From positions 199 through 6,029 of the forward strand of contig MGVM01000147.1 of NCBI GenBank assembly GCA_001800495.1: DNA of 5,831 nucleotides, written 5' to 3'. Below the pieces are notes generated by a model that worked only from the letters and a program-made list of their open reading frames with translations, did no database searches and was not told the DNA's origin. Positions 1-5,406 of the stretch are shown here, piece after piece. The first letter of the stretch is position 1; every line of letters starts with the position of its first letter. Both the position numbers and the translations under genes were made by a program. The DNA comes from Elusimicrobia bacterium RIFOXYB2_FULL_48_7. Its GTDB lineage: Bacteria; Elusimicrobiota; Endomicrobiia; CG1-02-37-114; XYA2-FULL-39-19.

Positions 1-236
1 TTGACGGCGACCGGCACGCCGGCAAGCAGCCCGGCGTTTTCCCCGGATTTTATTTTCTTGTCAATATTGTCCGCCTGCGCCAGGGCGCTTTCTTCGTAAA
101 CCGACATGAAAGCCGACAGTTTCGGCTCGCACTTCCTTATCCTTTCAAGGAAATATGAAACGGTTTCCCTTGCGGAAATTTCCTTTTTCGCTATTTGATC
201 CCTGATTTTGAAAGCGCTTTCTTTATGCAGTTCCAT
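1..236 (-). CDS. gatA: Aspartyl/glutamyl-tRNA amidotransferase subunit A, N-terminal part
   Basis: GatA is the amidase subunit of cytoplasmic GatCAB. It releases ammonia from glutamine, which is used to convert Glu-tRNA(Gln) or Asp-tRNA(Asn) to Gln-tRNA or Asn-tRNA. Only the first 78 codons are present; the gene runs off the window's left edge. The translation begins MELHKESAFKIRDQ and ends LLAGVPVAV followed by a cut codon beginning AA. This matches the conserved GVPxAxKD segment of amidase-signature GatA proteins, so the window is cut at the codon expected to encode the catalytic lysine of the Ser-cisSer-Lys triad. The ATG at 236 lies 6 nt after the gatC stop, with a purine-rich GAGAG just upstream, so gatC and gatA are probably co-transcribed and translationally coupled. 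Identification is firm from the sequence and from the adjacent gatC; nothing can be said about the catalytic serines, which lie outside. Confidence 0.95.
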   Translation of the reverse strand, partial: MELHKESAFKIRDQIAKKEISARETVSYFLERIRKCEPKLSAFMSVYEESALAQADNIDKKIKSGENAGLLAGVPVAV

Positions 237-242
237 GGACTC

Positions 243-530
243 TCATTCTATGATTTTTTTGACCCTGAACAAACCGGCTTCCTGCTCCGGGGCGTTCGCG
301 ACAATATCGCAGTTCCCGTCGAAATGGGCAACATCATCCTCGCGCCACACGTTTTTCAGGTCGATCACGTTTGACGTTGGCGGTACCTTGTCCGTGTTGA
401 CTTCGTTGAGTTTGCCTATATAATCCAGTATATTTTCCAGCTGCCGCGCAAACTTCTCTTTTTCCTGTTCAGAAAGTTCCAGGCGCGCAAGATTGGCCAC
501 ATACTCAACATCTTTTATAGAAATTTTCAT
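243..530 (-). CDS. gatC: Aspartyl/glutamyl-tRNA amidotransferase subunit C
   Basis: GatC is the small subunit that wraps around GatA and GatB and stabilises the amidotransferase. The 95-residue product is the usual length for the family. Recognisable features are the N-terminal helix VEYVANLARLELSEQEKEKF (residues 9-28), the segment around ILDYIGKLNEVNTDKVPPTS (34-53), and the C-terminal part in which LKNVWREDDV (58-67) and the late NAPEQEAGLFRVKKIIE segment match GatC proteins. The ATG at 530 is preceded by AGGT a few bases upstream, a modest ribosome binding site. It is the first gene of the leftward unit, followed 6 nt later by gatA, and is preceded by a strong-looking promoter and a hairpin-containing leader. 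No oddities in the protein were seen. Confidence 0.97.
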   Translation of the reverse strand: MKISIKDVEYVANLARLELSEQEKEKFARQLENILDYIGKLNEVNTDKVPPTSNVIDLKNVWREDDVAHFDGNCDIVANAPEQEAGLFRVKKIIE

Positions 531-545
531 TTTTACCTATTTAAT

Positions 546-578
546 ACCCATTTCTGCCCGTTTGGAAGGGCAATGGGT
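546..578 (-). promoter_or_regulatory. Stem-loop at the 5' end of the gatC leader
   Basis: On the plus strand ACCCATT (546-552) and GCCC (556-559) pair with GGGC (568-571) and AATGGGT (572-578). This gives 11 base pairs with a 3-nt bulge (553-555) and an 8-nt loop (560-567). In the gatC transcript, expected to begin near 580, the stem would start about two nucleotides from the 5' end and leave the ribosome binding site unpaired. No T-run follows in the gatC direction, so it is not an intrinsic terminator. A role in mRNA stability or leader control is inference. Confidence 0.6.
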
Positions 579-586
579 GTAAAGAT

Positions 587-615
587 ATTATATAAATTTA
601 TTAATTAGAATTCAA
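587..615 (-). promoter_or_regulatory. Sigma70-type promoter for gatCA
   Basis: Reading the minus strand, TTGAAT (615 to 610) is followed by a 17-nt spacer and a perfect TATAAT (592 to 587). The expected start is an A near 580, giving a leader of about 50 nt to the gatC ATG. The region is strongly AT-rich and correctly placed. Its -35 box lies only 7 bp from that of the divergent promoter at 623-651. Confidence 0.8.
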
Positions 616-622
616 TAAATAA

Positions 623-651
623 TTGACTCTATTTTAATTGTTTGGTAAAAT
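623..651 (+). promoter_or_regulatory. Sigma70-type promoter for the polysaccharide gene cluster
   Basis: TTGACT (623-628), a 17-nt spacer and TAAAAT (646-651) make a near-consensus housekeeping promoter. Transcription would begin around 658-659, only 6-7 nt before the ATG at 665. This also argues against the upstream TTG at 638 as the start codon, since that codon lies inside the promoter spacer. Confidence 0.75.
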
Positions 652-664
652 CCAATTTAAGAAC

Positions 665-1828
665 ATGACAGACAAAATAAAAATACTCCATATAATAACC
701 CGCCTGGACAAGGGCGGCTCCGCAGAGAACACCGTAACCACCTGCCTTAACCTGGATAAAAACAAATACGAAACAAAATTAGTTTTCGGAGCCTGCGAAG
801 CTGCCGCCCCGGAACTTTCCGGCATACAGCACATATGTGTGAACGCGCTGAAGCGTGAAATTTCCCCGCTTCAGGACCTGCGGGCATTTTTTGAACTGTA
901 CAAAATAATTTCACGCGAAAAACCGGACATAGTGCACACCCACTCGTCAAAAGCCGGTGTCTTGGGCCGCTGGGCCGCTTTACTTGCAAAAAAAACAAGG
1001 CACCCCGGCATAAAAATCATCCACACGCCGCACGGCCATGTTTTTTATGGCTATTCCGGCAGTTTTAAAAATTTCCTTTTCGTACTGATCGAAAAATTTT
1101 CCGCGATTGCCTGCGACAGGCTCGTCGCGCTAACCGAAGGAGAAAGGCGTGAATCGCTCGGCTTTGGTATAGGCCGCGCTGAAAAATGGTCCGTAATCCA
1201 CAGCGGAGTTGAAGAAAAACCTGCGCCGGCAAAAGAAAGAAAAACAATTGACGGCATTCCCGAAAACCATCTTGTCGCAGGAACCGTTGCAAGGCTTGAA
1301 CCCGTCAAAGGTGTCAGGTATTTTATTGAGTCAATCCCGGAAATTATAAAATCAGCCGGTATACCGGTTTTTTTTGTGATTGTGGGAGACGGAACCCTGC
1401 GAAAAGAACTTGAATCGCTGGCAGCTTCACTGGAAATAAACCATCGCGTGCTTTTCGCGGGAATGAAAGACAACGTGAGCGATTACATGTCCGCGATGGA
1501 CATTTACATACAGCCTTCGGTGAACGAGGGCATGGGCAAAACCATCGTGCAGGCCATGTCGCTTTGGAAACCTGTGGTTGCCTCAAATGTCCAGGGAATA
1601 CCCGACCTGGTCATTAACAACATCACCGGCCTGCTCGTTCCGCCAAAAAACCCGGAAGCGATCGCTCATGCCGTTACTAAGCTAATCCGGGATCCGCAGC
1701 TTCAAAAAAACCTTGGAGAACGGGGCAGCGCATTTGTCAATGAAACAATAGACGGATTTCCCAGGTTCAGCACCGGACGGATGCTTTTTTTGCTTGATAA
1801 ACTATACAGCAAGGTTTTAAACCGATAA
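665..1828 (+). CDS. GT4-family glycosyltransferase (GT-B fold)
   Basis: A 387-residue retaining glycosyltransferase that probably transfers a sugar from a nucleotide donor to a lipid-linked or polysaccharide acceptor at the inner membrane face. The N-terminal acceptor domain starts ILHIITRLDKGGSAENT (residues 7-23), with the glycine-rich GG of GT4 enzymes. It then has VHTHSSKAGVLGRWAA (90-105) and HTPHGHVFYG (120-129), typical of this subgroup. The C-terminal donor domain has GTVARLEPVKG (206-216; R210 and K215 are the expected phosphate-binding pair), VGDG (240-243) and NEGMGKTIVQAM (287-298). The EX7E motif is altered: E288 is present, but the second position is Q296. The ATG at 665 is preferred because the fold begins immediately after it and the alternative TTG at 638 lies within the promoter. 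No clear Shine-Dalgarno is visible. It is the first gene of the rightward operon and ends 1 nt before the next start. Sugar specificity cannot be read from the sequence. Confidence 0.92.
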   Translation: MTDKIKILHIITRLDKGGSAENTVTTCLNLDKNKYETKLVFGACEAAAPELSGIQHICVNALKREISPLQDLRAFFELYKIISREKPDIVHTHSSKAGVLGRWAALLAKKTRHPGIKIIHTPHGHVFYGYSGSFKNFLFVLIEKFSAIACDRLVALTEGERRESLGFGIGRAEKWSVIHSGVEEKPAPAKERKTIDGIPENHLVAGTVARLEPVKGVRYFIESIPEIIKSAGIPVFFVIVGDGTLRKELESLAASLEINHRVLFAGMKDNVSDYMSAMDIYIQPSVNEGMGKTIVQAMSLWKPVVASNVQGIPDLVINNITGLLVPPKNPEAIAHAVTKLIRDPQLQKNLGERGSAFVNETIDGFPRFSTGRMLFLLDKLYSKVLNR

Positions 1829-1829
1829 A

Positions 1830-3230
1830 ATGAAAAAACACATCTGCGTATTGATAACGACCCTGATTTCCTTCTCCGCCCTCCCCGTGCTGGCATACAA
1901 GCAGGTTTCCTGCGCCATGCATTTCCACTCAACTTTCAGCAACAGCGGCAGGCTTTCGCTTGAAGAAATAGTAATAAAAGCCAGAAACCTTGGCATCAGC
2001 GTTGTTATCCCTACCGACCACGACCTTGAAAAAGTTGAATACGGCGTTTGGCCGTTAAGGAAAATAATCAAGAAAACCGTCCAGAGAAATTCCGTGTTCC
2101 TGATAGGCACCGATAAATATCTTGACGAGATAAACCGCCTCCAGCAAAAATACCCGGACACTGTCATCATTCCGGGAGTTGAATCGTCTCCTTATTATTA
2201 CTGGACCGGGAACCCGCTGAAAAAAAACATGGTACTGCACAGGATGCACAAACATTTAACTGTAATCGGCTTGAACAAGGTAAAGCAATACCGCGAACTT
2301 CCAATTTCCGGTAACCCTGGCGCCGGAAAATTCGACCCCATCCTGTTATGGCCTTGCGTCCCGCTTCTGGCGGGATTGCTTATAAAGCGAAAGTTTTTTC
2401 GAATTTCTTTGATAACCCTCTCCTGTCTTTTTTTTGTTTACAACTTCCCGTTTACCACTTACCCCTTTAGCAATTATATCAACGAGAATGAGTCCCCGTA
2501 CCAATACCTGATTGACTACGTGAATTCCCAGGGAGCCCTCACTTTTTGGTCGCATCCCGAAGCAAGAAACTGGAAAGAACCCTATAACGCGGGAAATGTT
2601 TCGCTGGAATCACCCCCTTACCCCGAAGCAATCTTGAACACAAGGAATTATACCGGTTTTGCTTATTTCTGGGAAGGCGCCAATACTATCGGCGCGCCGG
2701 GAGGCTACTGGGACAAAACTTTAATACAATATTGCAACGGCGAAAGAGAGAAACCAGTGTGGGCGAACTCCGAGCTTGATTACATAACTGACGGCATGCA
2801 GAACAACTACCTGAACCTGAACAAAAACATCCTGCTCGTCAAGGAACTTTCACAGGCGCAGGCGCTTGAAGCGCTGAAAAACGGCAGGTTCTACATGGTC
2901 TCAAAAAACAAGCCGGGATATTTCGAGCCGGTAATGGAGAACTTCACTGTCAAGTCCGGAGCTTCCAGGTCAACTTTCGGCGAAAAACTCGTTTATAAAG
3001 GAAAAGTTAAGATCTTTTTCACCATTTCAACATCGGACAAGAAAAACCACAATATGAAAATAGAATTCATAGAAAACGGCCGTGCAATAAAAAACCTGTC
3101 AGTAAAATCGCCTTCAAACGTCGCTTTTGAATTCAACCCGTCAGCGAAATGTTCGTACTGCAGAATAGAATTAGAAACGGACAACAGCACAAAACTTGTT
3201 ACAAACCCTGTTTTTTTATATAATGAATAA
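1830..3230 (+). CDS. Exported, membrane-anchored PHP-domain metallohydrolase (CehA/McbA-like)
   Basis: A 466-residue protein with a signal peptide (basic MKK, hydrophobic core, likely cleavage after VLA near residue 22) and a PHP metal-dependent hydrolase domain. Visible metal-site motifs are HFH (H31, H33), TDHD (D63, H64), PGVE (E118), HLTVIG (H142) and SHP (H242). The usual final D-x-H is not evident; NSELDY (313-318) occupies about that place. Between H142 and H242 lie two hydrophobic segments (about 169-185 and 192-208) joined by KRKFFR, a probable membrane hairpin whose basic loop would face the cytoplasm, leaving both catalytic halves outside. Residues from about 365 look like a beta-sandwich ending in CRIELE and TNPVFLY, as in CehA/McbA-type proteins. 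The gene starts 1 nt after the glycosyltransferase stop, so it is probably translationally coupled. The substrate is unknown; PHP enzymes include phosphoesterases, and CehA/McbA members hydrolyse carbamate esters. Confidence 0.85.
   Translation: MKKHICVLITTLISFSALPVLAYKQVSCAMHFHSTFSNSGRLSLEEIVIKARNLGISVVIPTDHDLEKVEYGVWPLRKIIKKTVQRNSVFLIGTDKYLDEINRLQQKYPDTVIIPGVESSPYYYWTGNPLKKNMVLHRMHKHLTVIGLNKVKQYRELPISGNPGAGKFDPILLWPCVPLLAGLLIKRKFFRISLITLSCLFFVYNFPFTTYPFSNYINENESPYQYLIDYVNSQGALTFWSHPEARNWKEPYNAGNVSLESPPYPEAILNTRNYTGFAYFWEGANTIGAPGGYWDKTLIQYCNGEREKPVWANSELDYITDGMQNNYLNLNKNILLVKELSQAQALEALKNGRFYMVSKNKPGYFEPVMENFTVKSGASRSTFGEKLVYKGKVKIFFTISTSDKKNHNMKIEFIENGRAIKNLSVKSPSNVAFEFNPSAKCSYCRIELETDNSTKLVTNPVFLYNE
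3196..3224 (+). promoter_or_regulatory. Putative internal promoter upstream of the WbqC-family gene
   Basis: TTGTTA (3196-3201), a 17-nt spacer and a perfect TATAAT (3219-3224) lie in the last codons of the PHP gene. The expected start near 3231 would give a leader of about 50 nt to the ATG at 3281. The -35 box matches the consensus at 4 of 6 positions. AT-rich codons at a gene end can produce such a match by chance, so this is moderate support only. Confidence 0.45.
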
Positions 3231-3268
3231 TCACTTCATAGTCTTCCAATCGGCTGACATGAAGTATT
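3229..3268 (+). promoter_or_regulatory. Intercistronic stem-loop before the WbqC-family gene
   Basis: A 13-bp stem pairs 3229-3243 with 3256-3268. It has a perfect core, ACTTCAT (3233-3239) with ATGAAGT (3259-3265), flanked by AAT/ATT and GTC/GAC after single-base bulges at C3232 and A3240, and a 12-nt loop. It begins in the stop codon of the PHP gene and ends a few bases before the ribosome binding site at 3272-3276. No T-run follows, so a terminator is unlikely. It could be an mRNA processing or stability element, or the 5' hairpin of a transcript from the internal promoter. Confidence 0.55.
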
Positions 3269-3280
3269 AAAAAGGAAGAG

Positions 3281-3961
3281 ATGATCGTTTCAGTTCATCA
3301 GCCGCAATACCTGCCGTGGATCGGGTATTTTCACAAGATAGCCAAAAGCGACCTGTTCGTGTATCTGGACGATGTGCAGTACAAAAAACGCGAGTTCCAG
3401 AACAGGAACAGAATAAGGACGAAAACCGAGTGGCAGTGGCTCACGGTCCCGGTCATAACAAAAGAAAGGTTTTTGCAGAAAATTTCCGAAGTTGAGCTTG
3501 ACAATACGTCCAGGTGGCAGGAAAAACACTGGAACTCGATAAAAATAAATTACAGCCACGCGCCGTTCTTTAAAGATTACAGGGAAGACTTTGAGAATAT
3601 CTATTCCAGAAAACATGACAGGCTTGCCGGGCTTAATATCGAGATCACTGCTTATCTGCTGAAATGCTTCGGGATTTCTACCCCCGTCAAACTTGAATCA
3701 GAGTTTGGCCTGCCGGGCGCCTCCACAGAAAGAATAGTGAATATCTGCAAGAAACTTGGCGCGGATACTTACTTTTCCGGTGCCGGCGGCAAGGATTACA
3801 TGGACGAAACATTGTTCGAGAAAGAAAACATTAAACTGGTTTACCAGGACTTCAAACACCCGGTATACAAGCAGGCATACCCGGGGTTCGAGCCGTACAT
3901 GTCAGCCATTGACTTGTTGTTCAATTGCGGGCCTGAAAGCCCGAAAATCATAAAGGGATAA
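3281..3961 (+). CDS. WbqC-family protein
   Basis: A 226-residue protein of the WbqC-like family, members of which sit in O-antigen, capsule and other surface-glycan clusters; their biochemical role is not firmly established. Family hallmarks are HQPQYLPWIGYF (residues 6-17), the DDVQYKKREFQNRNRIRT stretch (30-47), WLTVPV (53-58), TYFSGAGGKDYMD (163-175) and YMSAIDLLFNCG (206-217). The length is normal and the protein appears complete, with no signal peptide or membrane segment, so it should be cytoplasmic. An AAGGA sequence (3272-3276) close before the ATG supports this start. The gene follows a 50-nt gap with a stem-loop and possible promoter, and is separated by 3 nt from the ATPase gene. 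The nearby deacetylase gene would fit a joint role in making or modifying an amino sugar, but that is inference. Confidence 0.93.
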   Translation: MIVSVHQPQYLPWIGYFHKIAKSDLFVYLDDVQYKKREFQNRNRIRTKTEWQWLTVPVITKERFLQKISEVELDNTSRWQEKHWNSIKINYSHAPFFKDYREDFENIYSRKHDRLAGLNIEITAYLLKCFGISTPVKLESEFGLPGASTERIVNICKKLGADTYFSGAGGKDYMDETLFEKENIKLVYQDFKHPVYKQAYPGFEPYMSAIDLLFNCGPESPKIIKG

Positions 3962-3964
3962 AGA

Positions 3965-4765
3965 ATGTACGAAACCTTCTGGGGTTTAAGCGAAAAACCA
4001 TTCGAGAACACGCCGGACCCAAAATATTTTTATAATTCCCAGCAGCACGAAGAAGGGCTGACGCGGCTGCTTTATGTAATCAGGGAAAGCAAGGGCGCCG
4101 GCCTGCTCACGGGGATTTACGGATGCGGAAAGACCCTGCTATCCCAAGCGCTCATGAAGGAACTCGAACAGGATATTTACAAAGTAGCGCTTATCACCAA
4201 CCCGCGGCTTGACGATGTCGAGCTTTTGAGGATGATAACCTACTACCTGGGCGTACAGCAGCCCCCCACCAGGAAAGCGGACGTCCTGATAGCGCTGGAA
4301 CAGGTTTTAAAAAACAATCTTTTAGACGGAAAAAAAACCATCGTGATAATAGACGAAGCCCACGCCATTGAAGACAAAAACATTTTCGAGGAAATAAGGC
4401 TTCTCCTGAACTACCAGTCAGATAACAAGTTCCTCCTGAGCCTGCTGATAATCGGCCAGCCGGAACTCAAGGAAAAAATAGAAAACATAAAGCAGCTCAA
4501 CCAGAGGATCGCCATGCGCTTTCACCTGGAAGGGTTAAACCGCGAAGACACCAAAAAATATATCATCCACCGGCTCAATATAGCCGGCGTAACAAGGCAG
4601 ATTTTTAACGATGAAGCGCTGGGCATTGTTTACGACCGCTCCGGCGGCATACCTCGCAGGATAAACCTGATATGCGACAGCGCGCTCCTGACCGGATTCG
4701 GCAAGGAAGCCAAGATAATAAACAAAGAAATAGTAAACGAAACAATACAAAGCTTGAACCTATAA
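3965..4765 (+). CDS. ExeA/XrtA-associated-type AAA ATPase
   Basis: A 266-residue P-loop ATPase that starts with the characteristic MYETFWGLSEKPFENTPDP, as in ExeA/GspA, MshM and the ATPase associated with exosortase A (PEP-CTERM) loci. The Walker A motif is GIYGCGKT (residues 50-57, K56), Walker B is TIVIIDEAH (125-133, D130 and E131), GQPEL (164-168) follows the sensor strand, arginines R181 and R185 lie in QRIAMRF, and GGIPRRIN (227-234) is the sensor-2-like segment. The protein ends soon after the AAA lid, without the C-terminal membrane or peptidoglycan-binding extension of ExeA. Its short form is therefore closest to the XrtA/EPS-associated type. It should be cytosolic and may power or regulate assembly or export of the glycan. 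The start lies 3 nt after the WbqC-family stop, with AAAGGGA inside the previous gene's end acting as ribosome binding site. No exosortase or PEP-CTERM protein is in the window. Confidence 0.9.
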   Translation: MYETFWGLSEKPFENTPDPKYFYNSQQHEEGLTRLLYVIRESKGAGLLTGIYGCGKTLLSQALMKELEQDIYKVALITNPRLDDVELLRMITYYLGVQQPPTRKADVLIALEQVLKNNLLDGKKTIVIIDEAHAIEDKNIFEEIRLLLNYQSDNKFLLSLLIIGQPELKEKIENIKQLNQRIAMRFHLEGLNREDTKKYIIHRLNIAGVTRQIFNDEALGIVYDRSGGIPRRINLICDSALLTGFGKEAKIINKEIVNETIQSLNL

Positions 4766-4781
4766 ATAAGGAGAACCCCGT

Positions 4782-5405
4782 ATGAACATCCTTGCTATTG
4801 GCTCTCACCCTGACGACCTAGAATACGGCTGCGGAGGAACCCTTTTAAGGTTCGCGAAGGCCGGGCACAAAATCTCGCTGCTCCTCATGACAAGCGGAGA
4901 AGTGGGCGGCAGGGCCAAAACAAGGAAACAGGAACAATTAAAGGTCGCTAAAATACTGAAGGCGGATGTTTACTGGGGCAATTTTTCCGACACGAGGATC
5001 GAAGTTACCAAGAAAACTATCAACGTTATTGAAAACGTGATAAAAAAAGTTAATCCAACACTTATTTTTGTCCATAACCCGGAGGACACACACCAGGACC
5101 ACAGGAACACCAGCCGCGCCACGATAACTGCCACGCGGTATATACAAAATGTCCTGTTCTACGAAGTCCCTACCACGGAAAATTTTCTGCCTTCTGTATT
5201 TTTTGACATAAGTTCTTCAATCAAGGAAAAAATGGTGCTGCTGTCGACTCACAAGTCGCAGGTGCATACCACGCGCATAGCCGAACTCTCGATACTTCAA
5301 AGCGCGCAGGCCTGCGCTATTTTCCGCGGGTTCCAGAACAGGGTGAAATACTCGGAAGGATTTGTCCCGCTGAGGCTGGCGCTCGGGTTTTTGTTAAAAC
5401 TGTAA
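4782..5405 (+). CDS. LmbE/PIG-L family zinc-dependent N-deacetylase
   Basis: A 207-residue cytosolic deacetylase of the LmbE/PIG-L superfamily, which removes acetyl groups from N-acetylglucosaminyl compounds. The zinc site is intact: SHPDDLE (residues 8-14) supplies H9 and D12, with D11 as the expected general base, and HQDH (104-107) supplies the third ligand H107. Other conserved parts are TSGEVGGR (37-44), HKSQ (157-160), FRGFQ (181-185) and the C-terminal VKYSEGFVPLR (188-198), which resemble BshB and other bacterial sugar deacetylases. A strong AAGGAG (4768-4773) sits 8 nt before the ATG, the best ribosome binding site in the window. Beside a polyprenyl-phosphate sugar transferase it more likely acts on a polysaccharide precursor than in bacillithiol synthesis, although that alternative cannot be excluded because a GT4 gene is also present. 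The gene ends 1 nt before the next start. Confidence 0.93.
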   Translation: MNILAIGSHPDDLEYGCGGTLLRFAKAGHKISLLLMTSGEVGGRAKTRKQEQLKVAKILKADVYWGNFSDTRIEVTKKTINVIENVIKKVNPTLIFVHNPEDTHQDHRNTSRATITATRYIQNVLFYEVPTTENFLPSVFFDISSSIKEKMVLLSTHKSQVHTTRIAELSILQSAQACAIFRGFQNRVKYSEGFVPLRLALGFLLKL

Positions 5406-5406
5406 A

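Noticed and set aside
546..578. Intrinsic terminator between the divergent operons
   Set aside because: The hairpin has no following T-run on the minus strand, and no gene converges on it; it lies in a 5' leader.
638..664. Upstream TTG start extending the GT4 protein by nine residues
   Set aside because: The codon falls in the spacer of a near-consensus promoter, has no ribosome binding site, and the added residues do not look like the family N-terminus.
1051..1473. 140-residue minus-strand open frame inside the GT4 gene
   Set aside because: It is antisense to a clearly recognisable glycosyltransferase, is rich in serine and proline as expected of a shadow frame, and has no recognisable domain.
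1817..2170. 117-residue minus-strand open frame over the GT4/PHP junction
   Set aside because: It lies opposite the PHP signal peptide and metal motifs, which are real; the antisense product resembles no family I know and has no evident promoter.
2428..2435. Run of eight T within the PHP gene, considered as a phase-variable tract
   Set aside because: The frame stays open through it and it encodes ordinary hydrophobic residues of a membrane segment. A run of eight bases alone is weak evidence for phase variation.
3290..3616. 108-residue minus-strand open frame inside the WbqC-family gene
   Set aside because: The opposite strand encodes a full-length, well-conserved WbqC protein; this frame is a shadow.
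665..5405. Bacillithiol synthesis (BshA-like GT4 with BshB-like deacetylase)
   Set aside because: The GT4 protein has the GGSAENT/HTPHGHVFYG style of polysaccharide enzymes, the two genes are separated by three unrelated genes, and a polyprenyl-phosphate sugar transferase follows. Glycan synthesis is the simpler reading, though not proven.
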